Part shown: piece after piece, positions 8,598 through 17,830 of the stretch
Position numbering within the stretch: position 1 is the stretch's first letter
How the letters are laid out: each line of letters opens with the position of its first letter
Assembly: GCA_042138015.1 (NCBI GenBank)
Contig: JBHIVA010000024.1
Span: 1 to 32,273 of the forward strand
From: TH1177 sp042138015
GTDB lineage: Archaea > Thermoproteota > Nitrososphaeria > Nitrososphaerales > Nitrososphaeraceae
DNA: 32,273 nucleotides
Direction: 5' to 3'
Notes under the pieces: generated by a model
What the model saw: the letters and a program-made list of their open reading frames with translations, nothing else
Database searches by the model: none
Told to the model about the DNA's origin: nothing
Made by a program: the position numbers and the translations under genes

Positions 8598-9566
8598 ATG
8601 AAAAACTACGACTATTCTACCATAGAAAATAAAACACGCCTATTTTTGGAAAGTCTACAGAAGAATTCTGGTCCTCCACTTTATACTTTAACGCCTAGTG
8701 ATGCTCGTAATGTACTATCTGGATTACAAGGAGGTGATATAGAAAAACTTCCAGTTGATATAGAGAACAAGACTATTCCAGGGGGTCCAAATGGTGAAAT
8801 ATCCATTCAAATTGTCAAACCACGTGGAGATGTAAATGAAACTTTACCAGTACTAATGTACTTTCATGGTGGTGGATGGGTACTAGGTGGTTTTGATACA
8901 CATGAAAGACTGTTACGGGAACTTGCTAACGGCGCAAATGCAGCAATAGTGTACGTCAATTACACACGCTCACCTGAGGCTAAATATCCCACAGCTTTAG
9001 AAGAAGGATATGCTTCTACAAAATGGATAGCAGAAAATGGTCAAAAATTGAATTTAGATCCCTCACGCCTAGCAGTTGCTGGTGATAGCGTAGGGGGTAA
9101 TTTGGCTGCAGCACTTACACTTCTTGCCAAAGAGCGTAGTGGACCTCCTATTATATTCCAATTACTCTTTTATCCAGTTACGGATGCAAGTTTTGATACT
9201 CCCTCTTACTTAACATATCAAGAGGGTTACTTCCTTACCCGTGAAGCCATGAAATGGTTTTGGGATAATTATATCACAAACGATACCAATAGAAAAGAAC
9301 CAACAGTTTCACCTCTTCAAGCGTCCCTAGAACAGCTTAAGGGACTACCTGCGGCACTAGTAATAGTTGGTGAAAATGATGTACTCCGAGATGAAGGTGA
9401 GGGCTATGCTCATAAACTTATGCAGGCAGGAGTTCCAACCACTGCAACTCGTTATCTAGGTACTATACACGATTTCGTAATGTTAAATGCAATTACTGAT
9501 ACTCCTGCAGCAAGGGGAGCCATAGACCAAGCATCTCAGATACTTAAAGAGATATTCTCACGATAG
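8598..9566 (+). CDS. Alpha/beta hydrolase, hormone-sensitive-lipase (EST2-like) esterase
   Basis: From ATG at 8598 this is a 322-aa protein, the usual length of the HSL/family IV esterases. It has the oxyanion-hole motif HGGGW (about residues 90-94), the nucleophile elbow GDSVGGN with Ser at about 164, the catalytic Asp in GENDVLRDEG (about 261) and the catalytic His in GTIHDF (about 291). It should hydrolyse short-chain carboxylic esters. The frame extends upstream to TTG at 8481 and would add a hydrophobic leader, so an exported form cannot be excluded. I prefer 8598 because it matches family length and a TATA-like TTTATTTAAATA lies about 30 bp before it. Long runs match bacterial homologues as I remember them, and codon use looks less AT-extreme than in the neighbours, both suggesting transfer. 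Confidence 0.85.
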   Translation: MKNYDYSTIENKTRLFLESLQKNSGPPLYTLTPSDARNVLSGLQGGDIEKLPVDIENKTIPGGPNGEISIQIVKPRGDVNETLPVLMYFHGGGWVLGGFDTHERLLRELANGANAAIVYVNYTRSPEAKYPTALEEGYASTKWIAENGQKLNLDPSRLAVAGDSVGGNLAAALTLLAKERSGPPIIFQLLFYPVTDASFDTPSYLTYQEGYFLTREAMKWFWDNYITNDTNRKEPTVSPLQASLEQLKGLPAALVIVGENDVLRDEGEGYAHKLMQAGVPTTATRYLGTIHDFVMLNAITDTPAARGAIDQASQILKEIFSR

Positions 9567-10016
9567 AAAAAATATACTTTTTTGTTATTATTTTTTAATC
9601 AATTAATTAATCTTTCCATATCAAAAATAAAATCCAATCCAATGATCATATAGTCACCAAGTATCCATGTATGTATCAAGGTATACAAAATTTAAATAAT
9701 TATATTTTATAGAATCATCTCCCCATAGAAAAATTATGGGCTTATAATATGATATATTTTTGTTCTATTTTCGATTAGTCTATTTTTTAATTATCCATTG
9801 AATTCTTTTTTAGATTTATAATCACATAGGGGCCAGTAGCATTTTAACCATTTTATAAAATATGACCTTTCATCTTGTATTACGTATAATTTATTTTATT
9901 CATCCTACTGAATATTATGTCCAAACTAAATTAAAATTCTACTTTAAAGATATGATAGAAAGATAGAATAATAAATTATTGACGATTATCATCAGTGTAT
10001 ACAAAAAGAAAAAGTA
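9567..10016. other. Intergenic, one small hairpin
   Basis: AT-rich gap. CCCATA-7 nt-TATGGG at about 9722-9740 can form a short stem, but it lies over 150 bp from the esterase stop. No coding remnant is seen until the repeat at 10017. Confidence 0.4.
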
Positions 10017-10135
10017 TGTAATCTATTTCTTATGTATGACTAGAGACAATTCTTTTTTCTATGTATAATTACACAATAATAACAGAGAATAATTATATTG
10101 ATTTTGAGAAGGAGGTAAATATGATATTAAATTAA
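10017..10135 (+). pseudogene. Broken second copy of the left-edge gene's 3' end
   Basis: The frame KVCNLFLMYD-stop-RQFF, followed after a one-base shift by MYNYTIITENN and EKEVNMILN-stop, matches the peptide at 3-134. The tryptophan codon of copy 1 (TGG in the HNWIQFF context) is TAG here. One base has been lost near 10060. This is therefore an inactive paralogous fragment with no upstream body visible. It lies just past the 3' end of the helicase gene, on the opposite strand. Confidence 0.5.
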
Positions 10136-10140
10136 CAGAG
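10017..10140 (+). repeat. Dispersed repeat, copy 2 (pairs with 21-139)
   Basis: Aligns with 21-139 from TGTAAT to the ACAG/AGAG end with a few indels. Both carry the same C-terminal codons and stop position. Confidence 0.65.
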
Positions 10141-10157
10141 TTATTTAAAGATATATA

Positions 10158-12353
10158 TTAAAATAAGATTTCTTTTATTTGTATACAAAATTTACTTCCA
10201 CTAGAATATAATTTTGCAATCGCTTTAAATTCGGATCCTTTTTTTAAGAGATTCCTTGGTCCTTCATAATCATAGTAGTTTAGGATTGCATACCATTTTT
10301 CATTTACAAGAACATGTGCTTTACCTGGCAAAATGCGTTCCACGTAGATATCATACTCTGTTCCGGTTGACTTTGGAAATCTATTTAAAATAATTAATTT
10401 ACTATCTTTTAATCTAATTATATGTTCCTTTTCTAATTTCTTTACTGCCTGTAACACAATACGAGGATCAACAGAAAATTTTTCGAATAGAAAAGACAGT
10501 TCAAATGAATCTTTTTTGGATTTTTCCTTTATTAATATATCATAAATGTGTCTATATGTTCTATCTACTAAAGCTGTATCACTTTTTGTTATTAATCTAG
10601 ATTGAATTTTTGGAACTTTATTTATTATTGAATTCACATTTTTTATTTTTTCAATTTTATTCTCATCAGTACCTGTAGATTCTAACTCTTTTTTATTAAA
10701 TTTGAATGTTTTTTGTCTTATGTTATTTATTAGATTGTTCTCTAGGTCCGCTAATTCTAATTCTGTCATGGGGTCGTATTTTGGAGGAGCATTTCGTGCA
10801 ACTGGTTTTAAAATTGTTTTAACTGAATTAAAAATTGTTTTCATTTTTTCTATACGTCTTTTACTTGCATATAGTATGCGCATATCTACAGTATCTTTTG
10901 ATGCTAAAATTATTACGTTACCACTTGATTTTCTTCCAGTTCTACCCTTTCTCTGTATGTGTCTAATTTCACTAGATACTGGTTCATAAAATACAACCAA
11001 GTTGACTTCAGGGATATCTAACCCTTCTTCTGCTATTGAAGTTGCTACCAGTACACTAAACTCTTTTTTCTTAAATGAATTTAATATAACCGACTGCTCA
11101 TTTTGATTCATTCCAATGTCATCATTCCTATTGGATTGACCTACAAATCGAAATGACTGAATTCCATTTTTATTCAATACATCTACAATATGAGTGGCCG
11201 TATCTCTATAGTGTGCAAATACTAAAATTTGAGAATTTAACTTGTTATTTGTGGGAGCTATTAATTTTTCTTTTTTAATTAAATCGATAAGAAAATTAAG
11301 TTTAGGATGTTCTGTAATATCTTCTAATAGTTTAAAAATATCCTTCATTCGAGGATCTTTCAGAATTAAAGAATGTGCTTTACCTTCGCTTGATTCCATT
11401 CTTTTTATAAAGGTCTTCAGAGAAAATGGCCCTTGACTTTCTATCAATTCTATACAATACATCAAAGAAAGAGCAGCAGATTGATTCAGTAAAGCTGAAT
11501 ATAATGCACCTTTTTCTTCGTTTAAAGAAAATTTTAGATTTCTTTGTAATATCTCTCCAAGTTCTACTAAATCTCTTTTAAATACAAAAGTTATATTATT
11601 TTTTTTAATTAAACCCCTAAACAATAGCCATCTTAATTTTTCATTTAGCATTGATTTGAATAACAGTATAATTTGCCTGTATTTTTCAGGTAATTCTACA
11701 AACTCCCATTTCAATTTTATGGGATTGATATATGGTTTTACATCAGAATCTTCTTCATTTCGGTATTCAATGTGTTCTATGTATAGATTATTACAAATTT
11801 GTTGTATCTTATCTTGGTCTGAACCTGGACTTGCGGTCATTGCTAAAATTTGAGGATTCAAAGATTGCTCCATATATTTTTTAGAAATAAGAGTATAAGC
11901 ATAATCTTTTATAGCTCTATGAGCTTCATCGAAAATTAATAATCCAAAATCTTTCAAGTTTAATCTAAATTTGACTAGATCATTTCTTATTACTTCTGGT
12001 GTAGCGAAGAATAACCTTATTGATTTATCATCCCATATCAGCTTTCTCATGGAGGGAGAAACTTTACCTGTTACCAATATTCTTTGATAATCCAATACTT
12101 TGAGAAATGAAGAGAATGATGTCAAATGCTGTAATACTAGTGGCCTAGTTGGTGCCATTATCAATATTTTGCTGTGTTTATAATTATACAAAATATCAGC
12201 ACATAACATTGCGGAAATAACAGTTTTTCCTAAAGAGGTAGGTAAAACAATTAGTGAATTTTTACCTTTTGATGAATTAAAAATACTATTCTGATATAAC
12301 CTTGACTCTATAGATTTAGCCTTGATCAGAGGATGTGTTATAAATTCCTGCAT
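10158..12353 (-). CDS. Hef/FANCM-like superfamily 2 DNA helicase without a visible nuclease domain
   Basis: This 731-aa protein has all the SF2 helicase motifs: Walker A LPTSLGKT (37-44), motif Ia APTRPL (68-73), DEAH (142-145), motif III TAS (173-175), ATSIAEEGLDIPE in motif V (437-449) and QRKGRTGR in motif VI (467-474). A helical insert between the two RecA domains (about 220-360) fits the Hef/FANCM/Mph1 group, which remodels stalled forks and branched DNA. Euryarchaeal Hef ends in an XPF-type nuclease with ERKxxxD; nothing like it is present. The tail instead holds a winged-helix-like segment (about 595-655) and a beta-rich 65-residue end (about 667-731) that may be OB-like. Walker A has Ser where LPTGLGKT is usual. 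ATG start at 12353. Confidence 0.88.
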   Translation of the reverse strand: MQEFITHPLIKAKSIESRLYQNSIFNSSKGKNSLIVLPTSLGKTVISAMLCADILYNYKHSKILIMAPTRPLVLQHLTSFSSFLKVLDYQRILVTGKVSPSMRKLIWDDKSIRLFFATPEVIRNDLVKFRLNLKDFGLLIFDEAHRAIKDYAYTLISKKYMEQSLNPQILAMTASPGSDQDKIQQICNNLYIEHIEYRNEEDSDVKPYINPIKLKWEFVELPEKYRQIILLFKSMLNEKLRWLLFRGLIKKNNITFVFKRDLVELGEILQRNLKFSLNEEKGALYSALLNQSAALSLMYCIELIESQGPFSLKTFIKRMESSEGKAHSLILKDPRMKDIFKLLEDITEHPKLNFLIDLIKKEKLIAPTNNKLNSQILVFAHYRDTATHIVDVLNKNGIQSFRFVGQSNRNDDIGMNQNEQSVILNSFKKKEFSVLVATSIAEEGLDIPEVNLVVFYEPVSSEIRHIQRKGRTGRKSSGNVIILASKDTVDMRILYASKRRIEKMKTIFNSVKTILKPVARNAPPKYDPMTELELADLENNLINNIRQKTFKFNKKELESTGTDENKIEKIKNVNSIINKVPKIQSRLITKSDTALVDRTYRHIYDILIKEKSKKDSFELSFLFEKFSVDPRIVLQAVKKLEKEHIIRLKDSKLIILNRFPKSTGTEYDIYVERILPGKAHVLVNEKWYAILNYYDYEGPRNLLKKGSEFKAIAKLYSSGSKFCIQIKEILF

Positions 12354-12975
12354 TTTATTTAATATCCACTCTCTTTACCATTTCAAAAATGTACATACCT
12401 CAAATGTATTTATTATTATGATTATATTTTTAAATAATGATAATTAAAAGGAATTTAATTCTTATTTTAATATTTACACCAATGGTTAACTATGAGAGTT
12501 TATTATTTTCAAAAAACAGAATTGTTGATTGTCAAAACATACTGCCATTGTTGGAAATAGGATGTTCTGCTCGTAGATGACCTTGCCAATCACTACCATC
12601 TGATATAAGAAATGATATATTAGATTGATTTTATCAAAGTTATTGGTATTATCTGATGTTGCTCTAAATATTACTTTTAATCCTAGCCAGTTCACAGTAC
12701 TTGAATGGATTAAGTGGGAGGAGAAATTAATTTAACATAAATTTTGATTCTATCCTATCTTTGAATTTTGTTTACATCCTTTTCGATAAAAACTACATCT
12801 TATTTTTATCTTATATAATATAATCAAGTATTTTAATATAGAATGACAGGAATTCCAAATAAAGGTTAATTCCAATTCCAATCGGATTAATACCAATGAT
12901 ACAAAAATAGAATTTTGAAATTAATCAAATATGATTTAATTTTTATATGGTAATAAATTTATAATATGATGGAAA
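12354..12975. other. Intergenic between divergent genes; no convincing gene
   Basis: A GTG-started 69-codon frame at 12486-12695 on the minus strand is not convincing (see rejected items). TTTTATATGG at 12941-12950 is a likely TATA box for the cupredoxin gene and would place the transcript start near 12970. Confidence 0.4.
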
Positions 12976-13605
12976 TTGATAAAACAAACAACTATTCAAT
13001 TTGCTTTAGTTGCCTTTTCCTTGATGATTTTACTTAGTATTTCTTTACATGAAAATGCTTCCGCTCTTTCAATAACCATTAATGCTGGAGGAAATGGTTC
13101 AGATTGGGATAAATTCATTCCTCAAAATACAAGTATCAATGAAGGTGAAAGTATAAGATGGACTAATCCTATGCCAGCAGCAGAACCACATACTGTAACT
13201 TTTATTAAAGACCCTGAAATGTTTCCGCCTTTATTTGCTGTCTTTAGCATTAAAAACAATACAGAACTTATCCCCGCAATGCCATCTCCAAATATAGCCC
13301 CAACAATATTACCTGATCAATTGAATCCAAACAACAAACTAATAGTAGTAGACAATGCTAGGGCTTCCGCTCCCGTTGTTGTTGATAGTACCAGGACAAA
13401 TATAACATATATGCAACCTAATGCGGATTATACTTTTACAGGAGAGGAAGGCTATGTCAATTCTGGTTGGATGTGGCCTGAGGGACAGGCTCCACCGGGG
13501 GCTCCTCCTATCACTTCATTTACATTAACATTTGAGAAGGCAGGTACATATAATTATATTTGTGTAATTCATCCATGGATGACAGGCACAATTACAGTAA
13601 ATTAA
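12976..13605 (+). CDS. Secreted cupredoxin (type I copper protein)
   Basis: This 209-aa protein has a signal peptide (residues 1-30, hydrophobic core then ENASALS). Its plastocyanin-like domain contains a complete type I copper site: His72 in EPHTVTF, and Cys196, His199 and Met202 in YICVIHPWMTG. Between the two halves of the fold sits a long insert (about 80-180) with Pro-rich segments. Such extracellular blue copper proteins are abundant in ammonia-oxidising Thaumarchaeota, where they are thought to replace cytochromes as electron carriers; the partner of this one is unknown. The start is TTG at 12976. ATGs at 12966 and 12969 are out of frame. A TATA box ~30 bp upstream supports a very short leader. 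Confidence 0.88.
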   Translation: MIKQTTIQFALVAFSLMILLSISLHENASALSITINAGGNGSDWDKFIPQNTSINEGESIRWTNPMPAAEPHTVTFIKDPEMFPPLFAVFSIKNNTELIPAMPSPNIAPTILPDQLNPNNKLIVVDNARASAPVVVDSTRTNITYMQPNADYTFTGEEGYVNSGWMWPEGQAPPGAPPITSFTLTFEKAGTYNYICVIHPWMTGTITVN

Positions 13606-13950
13606 TTGTAATTCAAGAAACAATTTGAATTTTATTTATTTTTTTTGCATCTAACAAGACACATATTTTTGTATTTGAAAATCCAACGCATAAGAATCAT
13701 GAAAGTACAACCAAATACTTTATTCTATAATTATTTTAAGTTAATTTTTTACTAATTATGTTTTTCTCAAACATATTCTAATTAATATAATTTAGCATGG
13801 TTAACTAAAATTCAGTATGTTTAACTATTTTTAAATCATGCAAGCAAGGATAGTCAAGCACTTCTATCTTTACCGAAAAAGATTGAGCTTTGATTAAGAA
13901 AGAGAATAAAAATATCTAGTTTAGATTACAATATTTGTTTTGATAATTAA
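13606..13950. other. Intergenic between convergent genes, nothing recognised
   Basis: AT-rich gap with the near-repeat GGTTAACTAAAATTCAGTATG then GTTTAACTATTT (about 13799-13830). No gene or clear terminator is seen. Confidence 0.35.
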
Positions 13951-14886
13951 TTATTGGCAGAATTTTCGTAGTTCTTTAACAAATTCCATTGTTTGATTTA
14001 CTTCATAATCCTTTTCTGCGTTAATAGCAAGAATTACTCTATCTACTCCAGAATTTTTCAGCAGAGATAAATCAGAACCAATTTCATCAATTGTTTCTCC
14101 TGTCATAGGAAAACGTTCACTGTTCGTTTCAGAGCTACTACTTTTTATTAGATGTGGATAGGTCAGAATAGTTAAATCAAAATCTTTTCTTGCTCTTGAA
14201 CTTTTTTCAATAGAATCATTAAACATTTTAATTGAATTCTGAAAATATTCAAAAGGTCCTGCTAATGCTCCTATATAGCCATCTCCATATTTGACCATAC
14301 GTTCATAGGTCTTAGGTGAGAAACCACCTAACAAAATTTTAGGATGCGGTTTTTGAGTGGGTTTTGGATTAATTATTGATTTTGGAATTTTGTAAAATTC
14401 TCCATTAAATTCTACAACATCGTCTACCCATACCTTTTTCATAGCTTGTAGAATTTCATTTGCTTTTTCTCCTCTTTTCTCATAGGGGATATTGGCAGCA
14501 ATATATTCCTCTTTTGACCAACCGATACCCAATCCACAAATTGTCCTTCCTTCAGATAAAATGTCGATTGCAGTAAATTCTTTAGCAAGAGTTATCGGAT
14601 TATGGAACAACATGTCAATAATACAAGTTCCCAAATTCACCTTTGTAGTATTAGCTGCTATGAATGATAGTGTAGTCAATGGATCTAAACTATTCTTAAA
14701 ATATTCTGGCCATTCTCTCTTGTTTGGTGTTCCAGGATATGGCTGTTGAGGATTAATAGCATATAACATTCGATCATATACCCAAAGTGATTCAAATTCT
14801 TCTTTTTCTGCAATTTTTACAAAATTAATTAGATTTTCTTTGGTAGCATTTATTCCAAATTGTGGAACAACTAATCCTATTTTCAT
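13951..14886 (-). CDS. LLM-class F420-dependent oxidoreductase
   Basis: This 311-aa protein is a complete luciferase-like monooxygenase barrel of the F420-dependent group (TIGR03619-like). It opens with MKIGLVVPQFG and contains KVNLGTCIIDMLFHNP, LGIGWSKEEY and PHPKILLGGFSP, all typical of that subfamily. It should carry hydride transfer with coenzyme F420 (or FMN) on an unknown organic substrate in the cytoplasm. F420-dependent enzymes of this kind are numerous in soil Thaumarchaeota. ATG start at 14886. It is single, with the broken VOC gene upstream on the same strand, about 190 bp away. The two could once have formed a small catabolic or detoxification unit, but this is inference only. Confidence 0.88.
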   Translation of the reverse strand: MKIGLVVPQFGINATKENLINFVKIAEKEEFESLWVYDRMLYAINPQQPYPGTPNKREWPEYFKNSLDPLTTLSFIAANTTKVNLGTCIIDMLFHNPITLAKEFTAIDILSEGRTICGLGIGWSKEEYIAANIPYEKRGEKANEILQAMKKVWVDDVVEFNGEFYKIPKSIINPKPTQKPHPKILLGGFSPKTYERMVKYGDGYIGALAGPFEYFQNSIKMFNDSIEKSSRARKDFDLTILTYPHLIKSSSSETNSERFPMTGETIDEIGSDLSLLKNSGVDRVILAINAEKDYEVNQTMEFVKELRKFCQ

Positions 14887-15073
14887 ATTTCATTATTAAT
14901 TTTTATACTAATAAAGATAATACTATATTGTATCTTTATATTGAAGATATTTTTCAGATAATAAGAAAGGGTTGTTCTAGCATATTTTCTACTCTATATA
15001 AAATCTATTGTGGATACCAAAACCAATTTGGATTAAATAAAGAAATTGTCATTGCATATTTAAAGAGAGAGAA

Positions 15074-15583
15074 TTAACTGCTCATAACTATGGTCATAGA
15101 TTCAATGATATTGCCGAATGGATCTTCACAAAAGACTATTTTATAATGCTTATCTGGAACTATCTCCCAAATCTTACTTCTTTGCTGACCTCCACTGTCA
15201 GAGATTCTTTTACACAACCTTCAATATCGTAATCAGTAACAGAAATATGGGTAATTCCTAATTTCCAGTATTCAAAATTATCTACCCTTCTTTCTGATTT
15301 AGGCTCAACATATTCAATAACTTCAAATCCTACTTGATTGCCGGAAGTTAACCAAGCTATTTTCATTTTCTTTAACTTTGAGCCATGAAAATCTTTGACC
15401 GCCATCCCTATCATGGAATCATCTGCTACAAACTCTATGGGCTGCTTTATTAAGGTAAAACCTAGTACATCTTGATACCATTTTATTGCCTAATAAATCA
15501 GGAACACTAATTGCCATTTGATTTGTTGTCCTTGGATATATTATAGATGGCTCATTATTATCCATGTGACTACTCAATACCAT
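15074..15583 (-). pseudogene. Broken VOC (glyoxalase/dioxygenase superfamily) gene, two frameshifts
   Basis: Three frames together rebuild a VOC protein of about 165 residues. Frame 1 from ATG at 15583 (or 15565) reads NQMAISVPDLL. After a shift near 15490, frame 2 reads AIKWYQDVLGFTLIKQPIEF, continuing through the 84-residue open piece with GITHISVTDYDIEG. After a second shift near 15175, frame 3 reads KIWEIVPDKHYKIVFCEDPFGNIIE and ends at 15074. The CEDPFGNIIE end is the usual metal-ligand Glu region of VOC enzymes. All the family landmarks are present in order, so the gene decayed recently or the assembly has indel errors. The original function, a lactoylglutathione-lyase-like or dioxygenase-like reaction, cannot be specified. 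Confidence 0.85.
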
Positions 15584-15874
15584 ACTTCTATTTTTTGATA
15601 TTGCTTGCTATTTATCACTTCATTAGTATTTATCTAATCTAGTTAAAAATCTAGTTGAAAATAAGATCAATCGAAGATCAAGATTTCTTCCTTTTTTAAA
15701 TTGAGAAAGATTCCATAATTTAGGACAAACTTTATAAAAAAATGGCAGAAATTAGTATTATAACAGTAGAAAAAATATTTATTCTCTTTCTGATTTTGAA
15801 AAGGAGTATTTTTTGCTTTAATATCAGAACTTAAAAGAGGACATTAAGACTAAAGAAATAATATTATTATCACA

Positions 15875-17065
15875 TCACAATAACCATTCGCTTAATCTGC
15901 TTTTTTCAAAATCAAGTTTCTTTTGATAGAACTCTCCTGACGGTGGATCAAGCCTAGTAGTAGGACCTCTTTCATTATAGAAGTCTGCATAGATATATCC
16001 AGCTTTTTTATCTCCTATTTCCATGAAGCAAAATCCTTTTCCATCAAACTTTGTAGATGCTTTATTGTTATTGTTGTTATTTTTAATTTCATTGATAATT
16101 TGCTGACTTACTACCTTTGCTTCGCCCTCTGCAAATATTCCAGCTTTTGGTATGGTTGTGATTTTATCAAGTCTAATCTCAGTGACGTCGCCTATTGCAA
16201 AAACATTCTTGTATTTTGTTCTAAGTGTAAATTTGTCAACATTGATCCAATGTTGATCGCCATCTTCTAACAGATCAGAATTCTTGATCACTTGAGGAAC
16301 TTGATGAGGAGGAATTAATACTAATACGTCATAACTTGTCTTAATGCCATTTTCAAATTCTATTGTTTTTTTATCTAATACTTTCTTTATTTTATGTAGA
16401 GGATGGAAATTGATGTGATTATCATTAAGCAAGTTGACAACATTTTGACTCATATTTGCCCCAGCTACAGGTAATGAAATTGGTGTTGGTACATATATGT
16501 TCAAATCAATTGAGTCTCTTGTTTCATTTTTAATCAATATATCATTGATCAATAATGACACCTCATAAGGTGCTGGTGGGCATTTATATGGAATATCTGA
16601 TATACAAATTACTATACGACCGCTTTTTAGAGAAAGTATCTTTTCTCGTAGAGATGGCACTTGCTGAGCATCATATATGTTAAAACATCTTCCATTATCT
16701 TCAAATCCATCGATTCGTTTTGGTGCAAGTTCTGCACCTAGTGCTATTATCAAATAATCGTAATGTAATTTTTTATGTTTAGTTTTAGTAGTAACGCTAT
16801 TTTTGGATGGATCTATCCTTATTATTTCATCGTTCAAAAATTTAATTCCTTTAGATTCAAGCTTATTCAGAGCAACTTGGGAATTCGCCAATATTCTAGT
16901 TCCATCTAGTATCCACAAGTTCACAAGGCCCATCATAAAATACTGGTTTTTATCAATGACAGTAATTTGACATTCTTCCTTTTGAAGACTTTTCCATAAT
17001 AAATTGGCTGATGCCAATCCTCCAAAACCTGCTCCTAAAATTAAGACTTGTTTTCTTGTAGCCAC
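15875..17065 (-). CDS. FAD/NAD(P)-binding oxidoreductase, SQR / NDH-2-like
   Basis: This 396-aa two-dinucleotide-binding-domain flavoprotein has the N-terminal FAD motif LGAGFGG (10-16), a middle IIALGAE (106-112) and the second FAD contact VFAIGDV (288-294). PYKCPPAPYE places a Cys at about 162, as in sulfide:quinone oxidoreductases and flavocytochrome c sulfide dehydrogenases, and GFCFMEIG gives Cys346. This suggests an SQR-like or type II NADH dehydrogenase-like enzyme passing electrons to quinone at the membrane. Sulfide use is not proven, because the third SQR Cys cannot be assigned. An Asn6 run sits at about 329-334. The start is GTG at 17065, with a TATA-like AAATATACC about 28 bp upstream, fitting a leaderless transcript. 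Confidence 0.82.
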   Translation of the reverse strand: MATRKQVLILGAGFGGLASANLLWKSLQKEECQITVIDKNQYFMMGLVNLWILDGTRILANSQVALNKLESKGIKFLNDEIIRIDPSKNSVTTKTKHKKLHYDYLIIALGAELAPKRIDGFEDNGRCFNIYDAQQVPSLREKILSLKSGRIVICISDIPYKCPPAPYEVSLLINDILIKNETRDSIDLNIYVPTPISLPVAGANMSQNVVNLLNDNHINFHPLHKIKKVLDKKTIEFENGIKTSYDVLVLIPPHQVPQVIKNSDLLEDGDQHWINVDKFTLRTKYKNVFAIGDVTEIRLDKITTIPKAGIFAEGEAKVVSQQIINEIKNNNNNNKASTKFDGKGFCFMEIGDKKAGYIYADFYNERGPTTRLDPPSGEFYQKKLDFEKSRLSEWLL

Positions 17066-17394
17066 TTAATGATAATAATTGCATAGCTGGTATATTTGTA
17101 TATGTAGCATTGGAAAGAATGACATAAATAATACAAATTAATATTTTCCTTTTGCCTTTATTAAGAATATTGCAATTTTAATTTAAAGATATAATTTAAT
17201 ATTTCTTAATAGCATGTTAAGAAGATTTGAATCTCAATAAATGAAGATATCGTTTCATTCAAAGCTTCTTGCAGATTAGTATTGATAATCTGAACCCAAC
17301 TGTGTCTAATTAGATTCTATCCAAATAAAGATATTCATATTAGCAGAATCGTGAAAAATTTTTATGACTAGTATATTTTCATTTTTTTTTTTGA
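17066..17394. other. Intergenic, nothing recognised
   Basis: AT-rich gap holding the promoter of the flavoprotein gene. No coding remnant or structured RNA is seen. Confidence 0.4.
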
Positions 17395-17793
17395 TTATTT
17401 ATTTTTTCTTTCTTTTTCTAATACTCCATTAATATATCCTGTCTCAAGCATCAAAAGTGAATATAAAATGTTTGCTACATGTGTCTGTACTATAGATTCT
17501 AATATTATATTGTTTTTCTCAATACATTTTGTATCTGTAATATATTCTATAACTGTTTCGTTCCAGTTAAAAATTTTAAATTTAAATGTTTCAATAATTT
17601 CAATGTGTTTTCCATGAGTCATGGTATTAAAACTTATTTCTTTATTTATAATATCAGTTATAACTTTTCTTTTTACACCTATAAAAAATTCAGGAAAAAG
17701 GATTTCTAATCGTTTATCCTTTAACGCGTTGTAAATTACTCTCGAAGGAACTCGTAATTTAATAGTTTTTGAAAGAATAGCCATTTTAGTCAT
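17395..17793 (-). CDS. Small SRPBCC-like (START/Bet v1 fold) protein
   Basis: This 132-aa protein has no strong motif, but the order of elements is that of the SRPBCC fold. A first strand (LSKTIKLRV) is followed by PSRVIYNALKDKRLEILFPE, which resembles the PxxxVYxALxDP helix of polyketide cyclase/START proteins. Antiparallel strands and a long C-terminal helix come after. Such proteins bind hydrophobic ligands or act as small cyclases or chaperones; the ligand is unknown. The ATG at 17793 is preceded by AAGGAG at a spacing of about 5 bp, an unusually clear Shine-Dalgarno site for this window. It is single. Confidence 0.55.
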   Translation of the reverse strand: MTKMAILSKTIKLRVPSRVIYNALKDKRLEILFPEFFIGVKRKVITDIINKEISFNTMTHGKHIEIIETFKFKIFNWNETVIEYITDTKCIEKNNIILESIVQTHVANILYSLLMLETGYINGVLEKERKNK

Positions 17794-17830
17794 TTTCTCC
17801 TTAATACTCTAAGAATATATGAAAATTTAA

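Noticed and set aside
9722..9740. CCCATA/TATGGG hairpin as a terminator
   Set aside because: It has only a 6-bp stem and lies more than 150 bp from the nearest gene end; archaeal termination usually relies on T-rich tracts.
10702..11853. Several plus-strand frames opposite the Hef-like helicase
   Set aside because: All lie antisense within conserved helicase coding sequence and show no independent motifs.
12486..12695. 69-codon minus-strand frame as a gene
   Set aside because: It starts with GTG, has no Shine-Dalgarno or well-placed TATA box and no domain. Another frame of the same strand contains equally protein-like stretches, so it is at best old decayed sequence.
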